From assembly GCF_049701175.1 (NCBI RefSeq), contig NZ_JBNATW010000020.1:1-45513 (forward strand): DNA of 45,513 bases, read 5' to 3'. The notes below the pieces were generated by a model. That model saw nothing but the letters and a program-made list of their open reading frames with translations. It was not told the origin of the DNA and made no database searches. The stretch comes from Thermovenabulum sp049701175 (GTDB lineage Bacteria; Bacillota; Thermosediminibacteria; Thermosediminibacterales; Thermosediminibacteraceae). Shown in pieces: positions 32,754 to 40,293 of the stretch (its first letter is position 1; each line of letters opens with the position of its first letter). Made by a program: the position numbers and the translations under genes.

Positions 32754-33842
32754 ATGATGGAAAAACAAAAGGCACTGGAAATAGCTCTAACTCAAATAGA
32801 AAGGCAGTTTGGAAAAGGTTCAATCATGCGTTTGGGTGAGGCTGCTGCCAAATTAAGCGTAGAAGTTATTCCTACAGGCTCTTTACCCCTTGATATTGCC
32901 TTAGGAGTGGGAGGGGTTCCTAGGGGAAGGATAATCGAGATATACGGACCGGAATCTTCGGGTAAGACTACGGTTGCCCTTCATATAATTGCTGAAGCGC
33001 AAAAAATGGGAGGAATAGCTGCCTTTATAGATGCAGAACATGCATTAGATCCTGCATATGCAAAAAAATTAGGCGTTGATATAGACAATCTGTTAATTTC
33101 TCAACCGGATACTGGTGAACAAGCCTTAGAAATAGCAGAAGCTTTGGTCAGGAGCGGAGCGGTAGACGTTATAGTGGTGGATTCTGTTGCAGCCCTTGTC
33201 CCAAAAGCCGAATTAGATGGTGAAATGGGGGATTCTTTTGTCGGGCTTCAGGCAAGGCTTATGTCTCAAGCATTAAGAAAATTAGCAGGTTCTATCAGTA
33301 AATCGAGAACTGTAGCCATTTTTATAAATCAATTAAGAGAAAAAGTAGGTGTAATGTTTGGAAACCCCGAAACTACTCCAGGCGGACGGGCATTAAAATT
33401 TTACGCTTCGGTGAGGTTGGAAGTAAGAAAAACAAATGTAATAAAAGAAGGCGAGGAAACAATAGGAAGTAGGACACTGGTGAAAGTTGTTAAAAATAAA
33501 GTAGCACCTCCTTTTAAGCAGGCAGAGTTTGATATTATGTATGGAGAAGGGATTTCTAAAGAGGGATGTGTTTTGGATTTTGCTTCGGAAATAGGAATAA
33601 TTCAAAAAAGCGGGTCCTGGTATTCCTATGGCAATGAAAAGATTGGACAAGGCAGAGAAAATGCTAAACAATTTTTAAAAGAACATCCTGACTTATTAAG
33701 AGAGATTGAAAAAAAGGTAAAAGAAAAATTTAATATTTTAGAAAAAAATGAGACAAATCAGGTAAATTCTGCAAATGGAAAAACAGAAGAGAAAAAAAAG
33801 ACATTAGAAGCAAATAAAGATGGAGAAGTGACTAAAAGATGA
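32754..33842 (+). CDS. recA: Recombinase RecA
   Basis: A 362-aa homologous-recombination and SOS co-protease protein. Walker A GPESSGKT, the VDSVAALVPKAELDGEMGD loop L1 region, FINQLREKVGVMFGNPETTPGGRALKFYASVR loop L2 region, and the C-terminal acidic, Lys/Glu-rich tail are present. Start ATG at 32754, with SD GGAGGG (32740-32745); a second ATG follows at once. The stop codon overlaps the ATG of the next gene (ATGA), coupling recA to the Mre11-like nuclease. There is no recX in between. Confidence 0.98.
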   Translation: MMEKQKALEIALTQIERQFGKGSIMRLGEAAAKLSVEVIPTGSLPLDIALGVGGVPRGRIIEIYGPESSGKTTVALHIIAEAQKMGGIAAFIDAEHALDPAYAKKLGVDIDNLLISQPDTGEQALEIAEALVRSGAVDVIVVDSVAALVPKAELDGEMGDSFVGLQARLMSQALRKLAGSISKSRTVAIFINQLREKVGVMFGNPETTPGGRALKFYASVRLEVRKTNVIKEGEETIGSRTLVKVVKNKVAPPFKQAEFDIMYGEGISKEGCVLDFASEIGIIQKSGSWYSYGNEKIGQGRENAKQFLKEHPDLLREIEKKVKEKFNILEKNETNQVNSANGKTEEKKKTLEANKDGEVTKR

Positions 33843-34834
33843 AATTTTTGTTCCTAACCGATACTCATATAAGAAATACAAACCCGCAAGGCAGGAAAGA
33901 TAACTTTTTTGAAACGGTTTTCAAAAAATTGGATGAAATAATAGAGATTGCTCAAGAAAAAAATGTAGATGCTGTCTTACACGGAGGAGATCTATTCGAT
34001 AGACCTGATACTCCTCCCTCTCTTGTGAGAGAGGTTGTTATCCGCTTCAAAAAAATTGATGTTCCTATATACATGGTTGCAGGGAATCATGATATTTATG
34101 GACAAAATCCCAATACAATAAAAAGGACTATGATAGGATTATTGGACTCAATGGGCATAATAAAACTAATTAATCCGGAAGAAAAAGTTTTTTTAAAAAA
34201 AAATGGCGTAACGGTAAGATTAACAGGTACCCATTATTCTTATAATTTAGATAAAGAAGGTAAGATAAGTGGCTATATTGTAAAAAAAGATGACTGCGAT
34301 GTGGCAATACATATGGTACACGGCATGCTTTTGGAAAAACCCCTTTTCCATACAGCTTATTGCACAACAATTGATGAAATTCTTAGCACACAAGCTGATA
34401 TTACCTTATCGGGCCATTATCATTCGGGGTATGGAATAAAATATGTAAATGGTAGGTATTTTGTAAATCCGGGAAGCATCGTCAGAATTGACAGTTCTTT
34501 AATAGAAATATCAAGGATGCCTAAGGTTTCCTTTATTAAAATAGAAAAAGATATAATAATAGAAAATATTACATTAAAATCCGCTTTGCCTGGTTACGAA
34601 ATTTTAGATAGGACTAAGTTGGAAGAAATGGAATTTAAAGAAAAAAAACTTGCAGAGTTTATTCAAAGTGTTAATTCAGCTTCTAATTTTAAATCCTACG
34701 ACTTTACGGCGATCTTAAATGAAATATCTCAAAAAAACAATATAAAAAGAGAGGTAGTTGAAGAAGCATTAAAAAAAATTGAACAAGCTCAAATAGATTT
34801 TTCTTTTGATGGAGAAGATCTTGAGGTGATTTAA
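33839..34834 (+). CDS. Mre11/SbcD-like metallophosphoesterase
   Basis: A 331-aa calcineurin-like nuclease. The five metal-binding motifs are in order: DTH (D8, H10), HGGDLFDRPD, AGNHDIYG, MVHG and SGHYHSG, followed by the capping segment VNPGSIVRI. The C-terminal 100 residues (from LEEMEFKEKKLAEFI) are helical and probably contact the ATPase partner. SbcD/Mre11 nucleases process double-strand ends and hairpins with SbcC/Rad50. Its start overlaps the recA stop, and its stop directly abuts the next gene's TTG. This strongly suggests co-translation with recA and the Rad50-like half. Confidence 0.9.
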   Translation: MKFLFLTDTHIRNTNPQGRKDNFFETVFKKLDEIIEIAQEKNVDAVLHGGDLFDRPDTPPSLVREVVIRFKKIDVPIYMVAGNHDIYGQNPNTIKRTMIGLLDSMGIIKLINPEEKVFLKKNGVTVRLTGTHYSYNLDKEGKISGYIVKKDDCDVAIHMVHGMLLEKPLFHTAYCTTIDEILSTQADITLSGHYHSGYGIKYVNGRYFVNPGSIVRIDSSLIEISRMPKVSFIKIEKDIIIENITLKSALPGYEILDRTKLEEMEFKEKKLAEFIQSVNSASNFKSYDFTAILNEISQKNNIKREVVEEALKKIEQAQIDFSFDGEDLEVI

Positions 34835-36286
34835 TTGGGGAAAATTAAGAGATTAGAACTTGAAAATTTTCAGTCCCATAAGAATACTCTAATAGAATTT
34901 GGTGATGGTATGACGGTAATTTTAGGGCCCACGGATCAGGGGAAAAGCGCAATAATAAGGGCCTTAAAATGGGTGTTATACAATGAGCCCCGCGGAAGTG
35001 ATTTTATTTCTGCGGGAGAAAGCTATTGCCGTGTAAAATTGACTTTAGAAGATGATACCCAAATTATAAGGGAAAAGGGCATAAATAGAAATAGATATAT
35101 TTTAATTAAAAATGGAAAAGAAGAAATATTTGAAGGTTTTGGGAATACTGTTCCTGTAGAAATATATAAAGCTCATGGGATACCTAAAATAAAAATTGAT
35201 AAGGATGCGGTGTCCTTTGCAAATCTCTCCGAGCAGTTGGAAGGCCCTTTTTTACTTTCAGAAAATGCTGCCACACGGGCAAGAATATTGGGGAAATTGG
35301 CAGGCATTCATGTAATCGATGCGGCTTTAAAACTTACAAATAAAGAGCTTAATGAATATATTTCAAAAGAAAAAGCGATACTATCAAGATTGGAAGAATT
35401 AGACAAAAAATTAGAAGATTTTAAAGATCTCGAGGTTATAAAAAATAAACTCGAAACTCTTAATGACTTAATAGAATTGTTGAAAGGAAAACAGGGACTA
35501 TTAAAGGTTTTAAAGGATTTTAAAGAAAGATTGCAATACAATTCCGAAGAAGAAAAAAAATTGAATTTCTTAGTAAATAGTTTAGAAACCATCGATACAG
35601 CGGAAGAACTAATAAAATCTACAGAAGAAAAAGCAAAATTTTTGAAATTGCTTATTGATGTTAGAAAAAAAATATATGAAATTAAAACCCAATATATTAA
35701 TGTTCAAAAAATACTTAAAAATACGAAGGATGTATTTATAGCAGAGCAAATAATCAGGGAATCTAATAAAAAATTTGAGGAATATAAAAAATTAAAAGAT
35801 ATTTCATTAAAGGTTGAAAAATTAGAGAAGGAAAAAAAGTTTTTGTCTTTGATATTAGAAAAGACAAAGGAAATAAAAAATTGTGAGGATTTAACGTTTA
35901 GAGTTGAAGAAAATTATAAAAGATTAAAAAGCCTAATGGAAATAAAAAGTAAATTAATTAATTTAACAAATGATATAAAACAATTAGAAAAAAAAACAGC
36001 CTATATTAATTTTATATTAAAAATTGAAGATTACCTGAAAGATTTAGAAAAGAAAAAGGAATTGCTCGATAATTTAAAAAGAATAAAAGAAGAAATAAAA
36101 GCAAATGAAAATAAAATTAAAGAAGAACTTAATAATTTAAGAAAGACAGAGAATTGTTTATATAAAGAATCGCAAAAATATATTGGAATCATGAAAAAAC
36201 TTGCAAAATGCCCAATATGTTTCAATCCCATAGATGAAAAACAGGTTGAAAAAATATCTACAGAAATTTTGAGAAAAGAGGTGTAA
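34835..36286 (+). CDS. Rad50/SbcC-like N-terminal ATPase half with coiled coil and zinc hook
   Basis: A 483-aa protein carrying only the first half of a Rad50/SMC-type ATPase. N-lobe: IKRLELENFQSHKNTLIEF, Walker A GPTDQGKS (31-38), Q134 as a Q-loop candidate in LSEQLEGPFLLS. A long Lys/Glu/Leu coiled coil (about 165-450) follows, with a zinc-hook-like CPIC (459-462, within AKCPICFNP) only 20 residues from the end. Signature motif, Walker B and H-loop are absent here and occur in the protein encoded at 36590-37255. The start is TTG at 34835, directly after the nuclease. Canonical SbcC/Rad50 is a single chain of about 900-1000 aa or more. A frameshift is unlikely because two complete downstream genes with their own starts follow. 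Confidence 0.88.
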   Translation: MGKIKRLELENFQSHKNTLIEFGDGMTVILGPTDQGKSAIIRALKWVLYNEPRGSDFISAGESYCRVKLTLEDDTQIIREKGINRNRYILIKNGKEEIFEGFGNTVPVEIYKAHGIPKIKIDKDAVSFANLSEQLEGPFLLSENAATRARILGKLAGIHVIDAALKLTNKELNEYISKEKAILSRLEELDKKLEDFKDLEVIKNKLETLNDLIELLKGKQGLLKVLKDFKERLQYNSEEEKKLNFLVNSLETIDTAEELIKSTEEKAKFLKLLIDVRKKIYEIKTQYINVQKILKNTKDVFIAEQIIRESNKKFEEYKKLKDISLKVEKLEKEKKFLSLILEKTKEIKNCEDLTFRVEENYKRLKSLMEIKSKLINLTNDIKQLEKKTAYINFILKIEDYLKDLEKKKELLDNLKRIKEEIKANENKIKEELNNLRKTENCLYKESQKYIGIMKKLAKCPICFNPIDEKQVEKISTEILRKEV

Positions 36287-36293
36287 CACAATA

Positions 36294-36530
36294 ATGGATC
36301 CAGAAAAAGAAATCCAGGAACTAAAAGAAAAAATAGACAAAGCCAAAGCAATAAAATACAGAGCTGAAGCAAAACTCGAAGAATTACAAAGGCAAAAGCA
36401 GGACTTGCTTGCTGAACTTCAAAAATTAAACGTAAAACCAGAAGAACTTGACAAGGAAATAGAAAAATTGAGCAAAGAAATTGAAGAATTGTTGTCAAAG
36501 GCAAAAAGCTTAATTCCCGAAAATTTATAG
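36294..36530 (+). CDS. Small coiled-coil protein within the split Rad50 module
   Basis: A 78-aa protein made almost entirely of heptad-like Lys/Glu/Leu sequence (from EIQELKEKIDKAKAIKYRA to IEELLSKAKSLI), with no cysteines and no catalytic residues. SD GAGGTG (36278-36283) precedes ATG 36294 by ten bases. It starts eight bases after the N-terminal ATPase half and lies before the C-terminal half. Its size and heptads fit a missing portion of the Rad50 coiled coil supplied as a separate subunit, but I cannot show binding. It could also be an unrelated structural or regulatory peptide. Confidence 0.75.
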   Translation: MDPEKEIQELKEKIDKAKAIKYRAEAKLEELQRQKQDLLAELQKLNVKPEELDKEIEKLSKEIEELLSKAKSLIPENL

Positions 36531-36589
36531 AAAGTTACATTAATATATATGAAAAGGAGGACTTTATAAAAAGGATCGGTGAAATTTAA

Positions 36590-37255
36590 ATGGTGTATGA
36601 TAAAGATATTGAAATGCTTGAAAATAAATACCAAGAATTGCTTCTTGATTATACAGTTAAAAAGGGCTTAAAAGAACAATTGGAATATGAAAAACAAGAA
36701 TTTCAAAAAGAATACACCGAGGTTAAAGAGAAAGAGGAAATACTCCAACAGGTAAGAATTCTCTTGCAAAAAACAGCAGAGTTTTCAAGGGAACAGGTAA
36801 AACAACAAATTGAACTTTTAGTAACCAATTGCCTTCAGTATATTTTTGGATCAAACATAGAATTTAAAATATCCATAGAAGAAGTAAGAAATCGTCCTGA
36901 AGCGGAATTTTATGTAATATCAACATTTAATGGCAAAAAGGTAATAACAAAGCCACAAGACGCCCGAGGTGGCGGTGTGGTTGATGTTATATCCCTTGCT
37001 CTAAGGATCGCTGTTTTAGAAAACATTTTATACTATAAGAAAGGTCCTATAATCTTGGATGAGCCTGCGAAACATGTAAGCAGTGAATTTATTCAAAATG
37101 TCGCAACGTTTTTAAAGTATATTAGTGAAGTTTTTAATAGGCAGATAATAATGGTAACTCATAATACATTCCTAAGTGAAATGGCAGATACAGCATATAA
37201 AGTCGAGCTTAAAGAAGGTAAAAGCATTGTTACCAGGATTAGGAATAGCGAATAG
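36590..37255 (+). CDS. Rad50/SbcC-like C-terminal ATPase half
   Basis: A 221-aa protein that supplies the second half of the Rad50-like ATPase. A coiled-coil segment of about 75 residues is followed by the C-lobe: signature-type DARGGGVVDVISLALRIAVL (R126, GGG 127-129), Walker B IILDEP (154-159) with D-loop KHVS, and H-loop MVTHN (H191). It has no Walker A and no CxxC, which are on the protein at 34835-36286. The SD GGTGA (36579-36583) sits 6-7 bases before ATG. A stronger AAGGAGG at 36554-36560 has no usable start codon close by. The two halves together would make one ABC-type site pair. Confidence 0.88.
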   Translation: MVYDKDIEMLENKYQELLLDYTVKKGLKEQLEYEKQEFQKEYTEVKEKEEILQQVRILLQKTAEFSREQVKQQIELLVTNCLQYIFGSNIEFKISIEEVRNRPEAEFYVISTFNGKKVITKPQDARGGGVVDVISLALRIAVLENILYYKKGPIILDEPAKHVSSEFIQNVATFLKYISEVFNRQIIMVTHNTFLSEMADTAYKVELKEGKSIVTRIRNSE

Positions 37256-37262
37256 CATTGGC

Positions 37263-37291
37263 TTGACATTAAAATTAAAAAATTATAAAAT
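37263..37291 (+). promoter_or_regulatory. Sigma-A promoter ahead of rny and the short terminated RNA
   Basis: TTGACA (37263-37268), 17-bp spacer, TAAAAT (37286-37291), the same boxes as the proS promoter. It lies just after the stop codon of the Rad50-like C-terminal half and about 40 bases before an intrinsic terminator. Confidence 0.65.
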
Positions 37292-37297
37292 AAATTT

Positions 37298-37358
37298 GAA
37301 GCTTTGCTTTGAAGGAAAGCTTTTAGGAGGAAGACCGAGTTCCCCTCGGTTTTTTATT
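37298..37358 (+). ncRNA. Candidate short RNA or leader attenuator (about 60 nt)
   Basis: From the predicted start at about 37298, the transcript would carry a hairpin AAGCTTT (37299-37305)/AAAGCTT (37316-37322), a single-stranded AGGAGG (37325-37330) with no start codon behind it, and the intrinsic terminator at 37334-37356. It could be a free small RNA, an attenuated 5' leader of rny, or simply the operon's terminator next to an incidental promoter. No family is recognised. Confidence 0.4.
37334..37356 (+). terminator. Intrinsic terminator between the Rad50-like genes and rny
   Basis: Stem ACCGAG (37334-37339) with CTCGGT (37345-37350), loop TTCCC, then TTTTTT (37351-37356) followed by ATTTT. 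Confidence 0.8.
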
Positions 37359-37424
37359 TTGATAGAATATTTTTTTTACAGAAACTGGAAGAGGGATTTT
37401 AGGAGGTGAGCTAATATTAATTTA

Positions 37425-38954
37425 ATGAACGTATTTATTGTGGTAGCAACAGGTTTAATAACCTTTGCTATAGGATATTTTGCAAGAAAATACATTGCCG
37501 AGGCTAAGATAAAATCTGCAGAAGATGAAGCAAAAAAAATCATTTCTGATGCACAAATTAAAGCAGAGTCATTAAAGAAAGAAGCACTAATTGAAGCAAA
37601 AGAAGAAATACTTAGGCAAAAAAACGAGTTTGAAAGAGAATTAAAAGAAAGAAGAAATGAGCTTCAAAGGACAGAAAGAAGACTTCAACAAAAAGAAGAA
37701 GCTTTAGATAGAAAAGCTGAAGCTTTAGAGAAAAAAGAAGAAATGGTAGCTAAAAAGGAACAAGAGGTAAACAGATTAAATGAGAAGGTAACCGAACTAT
37801 ATAACACACAAGTAGCAGAATTAGAACGAATATCTGGTATGACAACAGAAGAAGCAAAAGAATATTTACTCAACAAGGTAAAAGAAGAAATACGCCATGA
37901 AATGGCTATGATGATTAAAGAAATAGAAATTCAGGCAAAAGAAGAAGCTCAAAAAAAAGCAAAAGAGATAATTTCCTATGCAATTCAAAAATGTGCTCCA
38001 GATTATGTTGCCGAAACTACTGTTTCTGTTGTAACTTTGCCTAATGATGAAATGAAAGGTAGAATTATTGGAAGAGAAGGAAGAAATATAAGGGCATTGG
38101 AAACTTTAACTGGTGTAGATTTGATAATTGACGACACCCCAGAAGCCGTAATTTTATCAGCTTTTGATCCTGTAAAAAGAGAAATTGCTAAAATAGCTTT
38201 AGAAAAGCTTATAATCGATGGTAGAATACATCCTGCACGAATTGAAGAAATGGTAGAAAAGGCTCAAAAAGAGGTAGAAAATATAATAAGAGAAGAAGGA
38301 GAAAAAGCAACTTTTGATACAGGTATTCACAACCTTCATCCAGAGCTGGTAAAATATTTAGGTAAACTTAAATTCAGGACTAGTTATGGACAAAACGTCC
38401 TTCTTCATTCAATAGAAGTAGCTCACATAGCGGCAGCTATGGCTGCCGAATTAGGTGTAGACGTTCAAGTGACAAAAAGAGCAGGACTCCTTCACGATAT
38501 CGGGAAAAGTGTGGATCAGGATATAGAGGGACCTCACGCATTAATAGGTGCTGAGATTGCTAAAAAATTTGGTGAATCACAGACAATAATAAATGCTATA
38601 GCATCTCATCACAATGATGTAGAACCTACTTCAATTGAAGCAATACTTGTTCAAGCAGCCGATGCTATTTCGGCCGCAAGGCCAGGAGCAAGAAGAGAAA
38701 CTTTAGAAGCATATATAAAACGCCTCGAGAAATTAGAGGAAATTGCTAACTCTTTCAAAGGAGTAGAAAAAGCTTATGCTATTCAAGCAGGAAGAGAAAT
38801 CAGGATAATGGTGAAACCTGAAGAAATTGATGACCTTGAAACTATTGAGCTTGCTCGAAATATTGCTAAAAAAATAGAAGAAGAATTGGAGTATCCTGGT
38901 CATATCAAGGTGAATGTAATAAGAGAAGTAAGAGCTACAGAATATGCAAAATAA
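37425..38954 (+). CDS. rny: Ribonuclease Y
   Basis: A 509-aa membrane-anchored endoribonuclease that initiates decay of many mRNAs. It has one N-terminal membrane helix (NVFIVVATGLITFAIGYF), a long charged coiled coil (about 25-150), a KH domain with IIGREGRNIRALETLTGVD, and an HD domain with LLHDIGKS and ASHHNDVEP, typical length. The strong SD AGGAGGTG (37401-37408) is 16 bases from ATG 37425, unusually far; an in-frame ATT at 37416 is spaced 7 bases from it. The real start might therefore be ATT, adding three residues. recA-rny-ymdB-spoVS is a common clostridial order. Confidence 0.96.
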   Translation: MNVFIVVATGLITFAIGYFARKYIAEAKIKSAEDEAKKIISDAQIKAESLKKEALIEAKEEILRQKNEFERELKERRNELQRTERRLQQKEEALDRKAEALEKKEEMVAKKEQEVNRLNEKVTELYNTQVAELERISGMTTEEAKEYLLNKVKEEIRHEMAMMIKEIEIQAKEEAQKKAKEIISYAIQKCAPDYVAETTVSVVTLPNDEMKGRIIGREGRNIRALETLTGVDLIIDDTPEAVILSAFDPVKREIAKIALEKLIIDGRIHPARIEEMVEKAQKEVENIIREEGEKATFDTGIHNLHPELVKYLGKLKFRTSYGQNVLLHSIEVAHIAAAMAAELGVDVQVTKRAGLLHDIGKSVDQDIEGPHALIGAEIAKKFGESQTIINAIASHHNDVEPTSIEAILVQAADAISAARPGARRETLEAYIKRLEKLEEIANSFKGVEKAYAIQAGREIRIMVKPEEIDDLETIELARNIAKKIEEELEYPGHIKVNVIREVRATEYAK

Positions 38955-38956
38955 AG

Positions 38957-38984
38957 GTGCGCGATTTGTTCGCGCACTTTTTTT
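38957..38984 (+). terminator. Intrinsic terminator after rny
   Basis: 8-bp GC-rich stem GTGCGCGA (38957-38964) with TCGCGCAC (38970-38977), TTTGT loop, then seven T. Confidence 0.9.
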
Positions 38985-39056
38985 AAACCAAAAAAAGGAG
39001 AAAATAATAATATTTATAATAATATTTGGGAAAAATAAAGAAAGGTTGTGAAAGCA

Positions 39057-39836
39057 TTGAAACTATTGTTTATAGGAGATATAGTAGGCCGGCCAGGGAG
39101 AAATATAATTAAAGAGAATTTGAAGAATTTGATTGAGGAAAATAATGTGGATTTTGTTATAGCCAATGGAGAAAATGCTGCAGGTGGAAATGGAATTACA
39201 AAAAAAATTGCAGAGGAACTTTTTGATGCAGGCATAAATTTTTTTACAATGGGAAACCACGTCTGGGATAATAAAGAGATTTTTTCATTTATCGATACAG
39301 AAGAAAGGATTATAAGGCCTCTTAATTATCCTCCCGGAGCTCCAGGAAAGGGTTCTAATATAATAGAAGTAAAAAACAACCTTAAAATAGGTATAATTAA
39401 TATATCAGGTCGAACTTTTATGCAGGCTTTAGATTGTCCTTTTAGAACTTGTGCAGAAGAAATAGAGAAGATAAATAAAATAACAAATATTATCGTTGTT
39501 GATTTTCATGCTGAAGCTACTTCAGAAAAACAAGCCATGGGTTGGTTTTTAGATGGAAAAGTTTCTCTAGTAGTAGGTACTCATACTCATGTACAAACGG
39601 CAGATGAAAGGATATTGCCCAAAGGCACAGCGTATATAACTGATGTCGGGATGACAGGGGCCTATGATTCTATTTTGGGAATTGATAAAGATGAAGTAAT
39701 TAAAAAATTTTTAAACCAACTTCCGGCAAGGTTTGAAGTAGCCTCAGGAAGGGCGCAGTTAAATTCTGTATTAGTAGAAATAGATGAAATTACAGGACTT
39801 GCAATTAGTATAAAAAGATTAAATATGCTAAAATAA
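39057..39836 (+). CDS. ymdB: YmdB-family metallophosphoesterase
   Basis: A 259-aa binuclear-metal phosphodiesterase, in B. subtilis active on 2',3'-cyclic nucleotides and involved in biofilm and motility decisions. Motifs are FIGDIVGRPGR, NGENAAGGNGIT, MGNHVWDNKE, DFHAEATSEKQAMGWFLDG and GTHTHVQTADERIL. TTG at 39057 (MKLLFIGDIVG) is preferred over GTG at 39048, whose SD would be too close. It lies between rny and spoVS as in other spore-formers. Confidence 0.93.
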   Translation: MKLLFIGDIVGRPGRNIIKENLKNLIEENNVDFVIANGENAAGGNGITKKIAEELFDAGINFFTMGNHVWDNKEIFSFIDTEERIIRPLNYPPGAPGKGSNIIEVKNNLKIGIINISGRTFMQALDCPFRTCAEEIEKINKITNIIVVDFHAEATSEKQAMGWFLDGKVSLVVGTHTHVQTADERILPKGTAYITDVGMTGAYDSILGIDKDEVIKKFLNQLPARFEVASGRAQLNSVLVEIDEITGLAISIKRLNMLK

Positions 39837-39849
39837 ATTTTAAAAAATA

Positions 39850-39878
39850 AAAGGAATTTTATGTTTTTTAGAGAATAA
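39850..39878 (+). promoter_or_regulatory. Sigma-H-type promoter of spoVS
   Basis: AAAGGAATT (39850-39858) matches the -35 consensus RnAGGAwWW, and AGAGAATAA (39870-39878) matches RnnGAATWW, with an 11-bp spacer. B. subtilis spoVS is known to be transcribed by sigma-H at the onset of sporulation, so motif, spacing and gene agree. Confidence 0.75.
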
Positions 39879-39917
39879 TAAAATAAGCAATGTAAAATTT
39901 TTAAGGAGGAATTAAAA

Positions 39918-40178
39918 ATGGAAGTATTAAAAGTATCAGCTAAATCAAATCCAAATTCTGTAGCCGGGGCTTTAGCTGGTGTTATACGTGAAAAAGGAGC
40001 AGCAGAAATTCAAGTTATTGGTGCTGGCGCACTTAACCAGGCAGTAAAAGCTATAGCAATCGCAAGAGGGTATGTGGCTCCCAGCGGTATTGACTTAATT
40101 TGTATACCGGCATTTACCGATATAGAAATAGAAGGCCAGGAAAGAACGGCAATAAAACTCATTGTGGAACCTCGTTAA
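39918..40178 (+). CDS. spoVS: Stage V sporulation protein S
   Basis: An 86-aa Alba-fold-like protein needed for spore coat assembly and affecting septation in Bacillus. MEVLKVSAKSNPNSVAGALAGVIREKGAAEIQVIGAGALNQAVKA is nearly invariant in the family. SD AAGGAGG precedes ATG. The sigma-H promoter at 39850 and the terminator at 40248 make it a monocistronic unit. Confidence 0.96.
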   Translation: MEVLKVSAKSNPNSVAGALAGVIREKGAAEIQVIGAGALNQAVKAIAIARGYVAPSGIDLICIPAFTDIEIEGQERTAIKLIVEPR

Positions 40179-40247
40179 TATAATTAAATATATTTATATA
40201 TATAAAACATATAAAATAGTATGTGATTTTTAGTTTGTAGATTATAT

Positions 40248-40272
40248 AGCCTGTTTTAAGACAGGCTTTTTT
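40248..40272 (+). terminator. Intrinsic terminator after spoVS
   Basis: 7-bp stem AGCCTGT (40248-40254) with ACAGGCT (40261-40267), loop TTTAAG, then TTTTTT. Confidence 0.8.
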
Positions 40273-40293
40273 GATTTCAAGGAGGAAGCCATA

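Noticed and set aside
36554..36589. Leader peptide behind the AAGGAGG upstream of the Rad50-like C-terminal half.
   Set aside because: Only a non-standard ATA could start it, and it would end at the TAA immediately before the real ATG.
34835..37255. The split Rad50-like ATPase as a sequencing frameshift or pseudogene.
   Set aside because: Each part has its own start, stop and SD or coupling, there is an intact extra gene between them, and the catalytic motifs are all preserved.
37176..37409. 77-codon + strand frame overlapping the end of the Rad50-like C-terminal half.
   Set aside because: It lies out of frame inside a well-supported gene and runs through the promoter and terminator at 37263-37356.
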